A stretch of DNA of 64,000 nucleotides from Helicoverpa zea. Taxonomy: Eukaryota > Arthropoda > Insecta > Lepidoptera > Noctuidae. The stretch covers positions 3,286,001 through 3,350,000 of the forward strand of contig NC_061471.1 in NCBI RefSeq assembly GCF_022581195.2. Reading direction: 5' to 3'. How positions within the stretch are numbered: the stretch's first letter is position 1; every line of letters starts with the position of its first letter. The translations under genes and the position numbers were made by a program. Under the pieces are notes generated by a model. It made no database searches. It saw nothing but the letters and a program-made list of their open reading frames with translations, and was not told where the DNA came from. Shown one piece after another: positions 58,398 to 64,000 of the stretch.

Positions 58398-58633
58398 TAA
58401 AGGTACATTTTGGAAGTGACCTGATAAATGCAAGTGCCGACCGCACGTGCAACTAGTGCATGCAATCGGTCGATATGTGAGGGAGCAAGAGAGACTGCAA
58501 GTTCTGCTGCTGCTTCGATCCCAAACGATTCCATGTTTATTGTTTTTGGAAAATAAATAAAAACCAGTAGTGCTACTTCGATACGTGCGGTCCACAGTTG
58601 CAGTAAGTAGCTCGCTTCGAAAACGTACCTTTA
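58398..58633. mobile_element. Small MITE, about 48-bp inverted repeats
   Basis: The ends read AAGGTACATTTTGGAAG and, inverted, AAGGTACGTTTTCGAAG, next to TTA/TA. Similarity continues inward to a shared TGCAA..TG..GACCGCACGT block. At 236 bp it is nonautonomous. It lies immediately left of repeat copy C. An 89-codon minus-strand frame across it is not a gene. Confidence 0.65.
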
Positions 58634-58639
58634 GAAAAC

Positions 58640-59060
58640 TCAAACGAACATTCGAAATTCAAATTCTGCAAAAAATAGCAAGACGTCACGCTGGTTATTC
58701 TTAATAATTTGAATAAATAATTTTAAAATTCAAAACAAATGACACGTCAATGACGTCACGCACGAAATGAAAGAGATAGATATATATTAAGAAAGGGGAA
58801 AAAATATGAAGCACATTTTAGGAATGACATAAGTCCAGCTGCTTGAGGTACAAAATGTACTGTAACTCTAAGCATATAAGGTTGACATCTCTTTGAAAAG
58901 TTAAAAAAAATGTGCAAGAGGCGGCACTAGTTTGGGCACCTACTCTAAGCTTGTGCTGTCTCTGGTAGAATGACAAGTAATTGCTTAGAAACGAAACTTG
59001 CCTTGCGCGCGGTGCGCAGACATTGTAGTAGGTATTCTCGAAACTAAGAGCTTACCTACC
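58640..59060 (+). repeat. Interspersed repeat family with 84-bp units, copy C
   Basis: Contains one clear unit core (TCAATGACGTCACGCACG near 58748) and a decayed one (AGACGTCACG near 58681), the ACATTTTAGGAATGACATAAG block, GGCGGCACTAGTTTGGGCAC and the GTGCTGTCTCTGG end. It serves as the uninterrupted reference for copy B. Confidence 0.7.
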
Positions 59061-59107
59061 TAATCAGTTTTTCAGAAGACTGAGACAGTAGGTAATTACT
59101 AACAGCC

Positions 59108-60335
59108 TTACTTATAAACGTGAATTAAATATAAGTAATACTTAAGGGCTGTTTAAGAAATTCTTACTTATAAACGTTGCTTAAGCATGTCTTAACTAAC
59201 ATCAAGACACACGGCAGTGTGTCCGCCAAGTTCGAGCAAAAAAAGCGACACACCGGCCGTGGGTTATATTACACGAACCATTTCGGGCCAAATTCGACCC
59301 CCCTATAACTCAAAATCTATTTTATTTAAGCATATCAAATTTCTAATATCTGTTGAGACCCCCTCACTTATCTAAAATACAAAATTTCATTAATATACCT
59401 ATTGTAGGTCTTGAGATATTGACGTCAGAAAATCGCTATTTTTACTATACACTCACTGACTGACTGACTCACTCATCAAAAACCTATACCACTTCCAATA
59501 GTCGTATTGACTTGAAATTTGGCATGGAGGTAGGTCTTTATGTCAAGATAAAGGGAAAAATCTGAAAATGGCCAAGTGTGAGTCGGTTTCAAAATAATGA
59601 AGGTGTAAATTTATACCCGGTGTAAATTTATTATAAGTTTATCTATATTTAAATAATATATCTTCGAATGGTCGTACCGATCTAAAATTCGTTACAAAGG
59701 TTTGTATTTAGTCAAAGTAAAGTAAAAATCTGAAAACGGCCAAGTGTGAGTCACTTTCGAACATAACAAATGTGTAACATTGATCCACGAACATAATAAT
59801 GATAACATGTCATGTCAGTCAGTTGGTAAATCTAGTCCATTTAGTTAATCTAGTTCATTTCTTTGTAAGAAGCATAGTGCATATTCAAAAATCTGAAAGA
59901 TAGTATGAGACATTTCCTTAACTAACTTAATCATAAGAAAAAAATAAAATAAACAACCTTACAAAAATAAATGAAAGTTCCATACACATACCTCAGTTAA
60001 AAATAGTTACTTTTTAATGATGTTACTTGGCAAGTTTTAATAGAAAATTAAATACTTGATTCATTGCGTTTAGTCGGTTTATAACAAGGTGCGTGAAAAC
60101 TTGCCAAGTAACATCATTAAAAAGTAACTATTTTTAACTGAGGTATGTGTATGGAACTTGGTACTTATTCAGATCTCACTTCTTTTATAGGCGAAGCATT
60201 CCCATATTATCGAACTTGGCAGTCTTTCACATTTTTGTTTTGGGTGGGATTTAATCAGTACTTAAGACTTTAAGTAGTGATTAGTTAAAATGTTGCTTAG
60301 AAGGTGATTACAGATTTTATAAGTAAGGGGGTAAA
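59108..60335. mobile_element. Candidate TIR element with nested hairpin
   Basis: The words CCTTACTTATAAA (59108) and its complement (near 60335) could be terminal inverted repeats. The interior has a block beginning GCGACACACCGGCCGTG (59250) and two diverged direct repeats around AATCTGAAAA.GGCCAAGTGTGAGTC (about 59562 and 59732). I do not recognise the family and the boundaries are weak. Confidence 0.35.
59977..60157. repeat. Inverted repeat, 61-bp arms
   Basis: The arms 59977-60037 and 60097-60157 are near-perfect reverse complements (GTTCCATACACATACCTCAG at the left edge), with a 59-bp loop. It is probably a small MITE inside the surrounding element. Confidence 0.85.
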
Positions 60336-61586
60336 TTTCTGCATAAATGTAGTTTATTAATTTCTAAATCATAACTTTACCCAGACGCAAAGGTAACTCA
60401 GTTCTATTAAAGACATCTGTGCTGCTTCTCAAGTCTCTGGTACGGGTAGAAGTCATTCACCTGTCCGTCTGAAATTATTTTTAAACTAAGTAGATTTCAC
60501 CTGTGCGGTTCCACTCGAGTCCCGTGAGAACCACTCCGCATATCCGGATAAAAGCTTTTTTAGTTACAATATTTGTATTTGTATAGATTTGAATAACTGT
60601 GTGTTATATGAACTGTAGGTAATCAATTATTCAATTACCTATCAATTATTTTTTTACTGTTATGATGTCAAATAGTGATGCACGCATGTCTTACATGCAA
60701 AATACTCGACAATATTTGCACGAAATGAAAAGAAATGCAAAGTTATTTGTGCGACCTATACCTAGTTAGATAAAACTTCACTTGGAAGTAAAGTAGTTTT
60801 TGTATTTCTTCGTAAGGACTTTTATTCAAAAAGGTTGGAAAATTGAGACGACTTTTTACAGATCATGCGTTTCAGATGGAAAGAGGGTCTAAATCAACTG
60901 TTTGGAAATCAATTTAGTTTACATTGTAGCTAGCAAAGTTGAAAGTTTGATGAGATGCCTGGGGGCAAGTAGCCGTAACATCTAAGATTCATGAACTCTT
61001 TGTAGGTAAGTCTAGAAATCAGAGTGAGGGTCCACTACCGAGGTTTTATTGTCCTGTGTTTTAGTGACCTTTTTGTGGTCAGACGTTGATTTTATCTGTA
61101 TTTTTAATTTATTTAGGCTTGTTTTGAATTTATGACAAAGTTATTCAATGAATCACGATGAACGCAACCATGTACCTACCTAAAACAATATTATCGAAGA
61201 GAAGTGGTGCTCGGCTTATGTGAAAGTTGATGATCTCCTGTCGTATCAGTTGTCAACATTTAGTATAAATTACGTATGTTTAATATACGAGTAAGCATTG
61301 TCAAATTAATTCTCTTGATTTACATAATCATCGGGTAACTGCCCTGCGATTCTATAAAATTCGATCAACAACTCGCATTTCACTTCGATTCGAAATGTCA
61401 TTTCATACTTTAGGGGAGGTAGGGGAGGGATGGGCACTTTTTCACAATTTATTGCATAAAAAATCAGATTTTACAGATCATTATCAACTTTTATTGCCAT
61501 TTCTTATATTCGGCTAGATATAATGAAAGAGCTTTCCTAAAAATTACAATCAGTTTCAACATTACGAGATATTTAAACGGTTTTAT
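60336..61586. other. Unassigned noncoding, possibly the 3' end of the Harbinger unit
   Basis: No coding signal. Near 61412 the sequence becomes G-rich (GGGGAGGTAGGGGAGGG) and may be the left end of the Harbinger element; a partly similar inverted sequence occurs near 63665-63680. This boundary is a guess. Confidence 0.4.
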
Positions 61587-63455
61587 TTAGCCTTTGCACA
61601 TGTTGTGCAAAACACAACATGCAATTACTATTTTTGCAACTACATCTGGATGGTAGTCGAGTACTCTGTGTACTAATAAGCACCTAAATCGTCCTTTTAG
61701 GAGGCCTATTGTTCTCTCAACTGAGTTGCGAGCAGTTGAATGACGCTTATTGTAATAAGCTTCAGGGGAATTCTCTTCAGCGCCACTAATTGGCGTCATG
61801 AGGTAGGCACGCTGAGCATATCCTGAATCACCTGAAAAAAAAATAACTATGTAGTTTTTATACCTAGTCATCATCATCCTCCGAGCCTTTTTCCCAACTA
61901 TGTTGGGGTCGGCTTCCAGTCTAACCGGATTCAGCTGAGTACCAGTGCTTTACAAGAAGCGACTGCCTATCTGACCACCTCAACCCAGTTACCCGGGCAA
62001 CCCGATACCCCTTGGTTAGACTGGTGTCAGACTTACTGGCTTCCGACTACCCGTAACGACTGCCAAGGATGTTCAATGACAGCCGGGACCTACAGTTTAA
62101 CGTGCCATCCGAAACACAGTCATTGGTGTCTAAGATATACTTAGAAAGTACATACAAACTTAGAAAAGTTGCATTGGTACTTGCCTGACCTGGGATCGAA
62201 CCTGCGCCCTCATACTTGAGGTTGGCCCTTTACCCACTAGGCCACCACGACACAGTTTTTATACCTAGTAATAGGTAATAAGTAGGGTCAGGAAAGGATC
62301 TACTTACCGAGCAAAACTAATTCTTCACCAGCATTTGTTAATGCCTCTAAATGGTCTTTGATAGCACTATAATTAAAAATGAAGCTATCGTGAGTAGCTC
62401 CTCCATATGTGGGATCCACATGTAAAATATTTAAATCTGCATCTGTTATCTGAAAAAGAAATAAATTACAATGACTCTATTATACCTAATTATAATTGAT
62501 TACAACATTGAAATCCATTTTACCAATTGCACATTTCTTGCATGGTAGCCCTTGCGGCAGTAAAACCGTTCTTCGTTCTCTGCTGGTCTCTTCATTGCCA
62601 CCAGAGTGCCATCAATACAGCCTATGGTGGCTGGAAACCCAAACCTTTTGTAGAACCTGTAATTTACAATAATCACTAACATGATCAACTGTAAAAATAA
62701 AAGGGTCAGTTTAATTATAATAATATTAAAATTATATTATATCTAGGTACTAACCTTTCTTTTAAAATTTGCCTTTCTTGCTGATTTTGAGGAAACCTTA
62801 TATATTTTTTTACTACGGCCGGATTGTTCAGAGCTTCCACTACTTCATTTATGCAACGAGATGCAGACGGTTGCGATAAATAAGTTCTGATGCCCTCTTT
62901 AATAACCTTCTGGTAACTGCCACTAGCCAAGAATGATAAAGTACATAGTATCTGTGAAACAATAAATCAATAAAAAATTTAATACCTACTTTATCTGGAT
63001 TTAGTGAAAACAAAATTGAGACCAATTTGGTTATTTTTATGCTTACTTAAGAGAATACCAATATTATAACTGAAGTACAGAGTCTTTAAGACTAACATGA
63101 AAACATATCAGCTGGCGGGGAAACCACATAAAGGGAATACTCCTTATTAAGAACTAAGTGTTTTTCTTATTATTGTGTGCTTGATTACAATTTTTCAACT
63201 ATAAACTGTGTCAATACTTACTTTTACACGAGTTGTAAGTCCTTTGCCTCGACGTTTTGTGGGCTTTATCAGGGGCAGTAAATCAGACTCCAGTTGGTCA
63301 ATTAGCTCCTTTGACAATCTATATATGCTCACATAGTCATCATCGCGAGTTAATAAAGATAAACTACGAATTCTAGCAGATTGTCGACGCTTTTCTATAT
63401 TATCTAAAGCATGAGCTTCTTCTAATAAAGATTTAAGCAAAAACATTCTAGCCAT
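61587..63455 (-). CDS. Harbinger/HARBI1-type transposase, five exons
   Basis: Exons at 63455-63222, 62951-62755, 62656-62524, 62449-62308 and 61831-61587 join in phase (951 nt, 316 aa plus stop). All four introns have GT donors and AG acceptors. The protein has the PIF/Harbinger DDE layout: GCIDGT with D159, THDSF near 209, GDSGY with D237, and RNSVERTIG with E274, followed by RFRCL and CCVLHNMC near the end. The catalytic triad is intact and no frameshift is seen. The ATG at 63455 was chosen because the upstream in-frame codon at 63479 is GTG. Length is slightly below the usual 350 or so, with a short C-terminus. It could be a recently active transposon or a domesticated HARBI1-like gene; no Myb/SANT partner gene is visible. 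Intron 4 carries a SINE. Confidence 0.85.
61869..62253 (-). mobile_element. tRNA-derived SINE, full length, in intron 4
   Basis: 385 bp, flanked by the perfect 16-bp duplication AGTTTTTATACCTAGT (61853-61868 and 62254-62269). The tRNA-like head is at the right end (B box complement GGGATCGAACC near 62200). Without it intron 4 would be about 75 bp, close to the 74 and 98 bp of two neighbouring introns. A perfect target duplication implies a recent insertion. Confidence 0.95.
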
Positions 63456-63536
63456 CGTTAAAGGTAGGCACTTAATCACTTTAAAACACTTAGAACTTTA
63501 TTTAAACACTATTTTAAATATAATAGTCTCTAGAAC

Positions 63537-63660
63537 AAGTTGGCAACGGTACCTGAAACAAGATTCTTTAAAGGATTTTTCGCGCAGATTTATAACCTCA
63601 CAAATTTTCACTGACGAAGAAGAGCAAAAATTTACAAATTATACATTACATGGTATGTCC
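63537..63660 (+). pseudogene. Possible psq/CENP-B-type exon fragment
   Basis: A plus-strand frame reads TSWQRYLKQDS, then a basic stretch, then IFTDEEEQKFTNYTLHGMSK. This resembles the junction between a psq helix (TTLQRYL) and a CENP-B-type HTH (FT.EEE..L..Y) in pogo/jerky-like proteins. An AG precedes it near 63526, and a GGTATGT donor-like site lies at about 63651, so it could be a single exon. It runs divergently from the Harbinger gene 80 bp away. No continuation was found in the window. Low certainty. Confidence 0.35.
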
Positions 63661-63665
63661 AAGCC

Positions 63666-64000
63666 TCCCTACCATAGGGAGCATTGGACACTTTTGACTT
63701 AGTTTATAAAAAAAAAAACGGTAAAAAAACTTTTAAGTTAAACGGTTTTATCTTATGTGCACTGAAAACTAGAAAATAAAAAATAGTTACTTACCTGTCA
63801 AACTACGTAGGTGGTCCCGGTCATATTAGACTAAAATAAAAACGTGGGGCCCATTAACTATTGCTGTAGTACTCTCTTCTAAAGGTATAATAGGTGTGGA
63901 TTGCATCGACTTACTATAATTGTAACTGGAGATTTTGACAATCATTAATTAATAATAGAAAATACACATACCTTTCATTAGTTTTCTCTTTATAACGATC
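63666..64000. other. Unassigned noncoding at window edge
   Basis: AT-rich with a poly-A run near 63710. A possible inverted end of the Harbinger element (TCCCTACC near 63670) is not convincing. Confidence 0.4.

Noticed and set aside
58374..58643. 89-codon minus-strand frame as a cysteine-rich secreted peptide
   Set aside because: It coincides with the inverted-repeat MITE at 58398-58633, which explains the sequence.
1..64000. Bacterial or viral origin of the window
   Set aside because: Spliced transposase gene, SINEs, Helitron-like ends and noncoding density all point to an insect nuclear genome; the retroelements are ordinary transposons.

Overview
The window looks like nuclear DNA of a lepidopteran insect (moth or butterfly). 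It is AT-rich and shows no operon-like gene packing. It is peppered with TAGGTACCTA-type words, and it carries several repeat families I recognise as typical of Lepidoptera: a tRNA-derived SINE of about 385 bp, Helitron-like elements ending in CTAG, RTE elements with the 'ggatgtccactgctg' tail, and a BEL/Pao element. The assignment rests on repeat content; no single-copy host gene was found to confirm it.

Almost everything that can be named is a mobile element, many nested in others. From the left: two opposite-facing copies of a pogo-like TA-flanked transposon (5055-7474 and 10344-14293) enclose a LINE 3' fragment; the second copy carries a decayed RTE LINE. Then comes a mariner relic with about 300-bp terminal inverted repeats (TIRs) containing a SINE (15260-17184), the first of three copies of an interspersed repeat with 84-bp tandem units (about 18150-18700), and a 5'-truncated LINE whose 532-codon reverse transcriptase frame is still open (21292-23179).

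From 23.7 to 57.7 kb the window is framed by an inverted duplication: the left arm is 23680-26915 and the right arm 49235-57690. Between the arms lie Helitron-like tails, a 752-bp near-perfect foldback element (30415-31166), nested MITEs (32.8-33.6 kb), a second hairpin MITE (35.9 kb), and a complete BEL/Pao retrotransposon (39973-46755). The latter has apparently identical 281-bp LTRs, a 5-bp target-site duplication (TSD) and a 1,732-aa polyprotein, and it sits inside a TIR transposon. A further TIR element with an 8-bp duplication splits a SINE (47.2-48.4 kb).

The right arm is split by a piggyBac relic. That relic is split by a young LTR element that has 522-bp LTRs but no gag or pol (51390-55787). 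The LTR element's interior holds a 75-bp minisatellite, which is itself interrupted by a foldback element. This is at least four levels of nesting.

The right end holds a MITE, the third copy of the 84-bp-unit repeat, a candidate TIR element with an inner hairpin, and an apparently intact five-exon Harbinger/HARBI1-type transposase gene (61587-63455, minus strand) with a SINE in one intron. A possible psq/CENP-B-type exon lies divergently beside it. The best candidates for something undescribed are the gag-pol-less LTR element with its minisatellite, the two foldback elements, the repeat family with 84-bp units, and the unbroken HARBI1-type gene.
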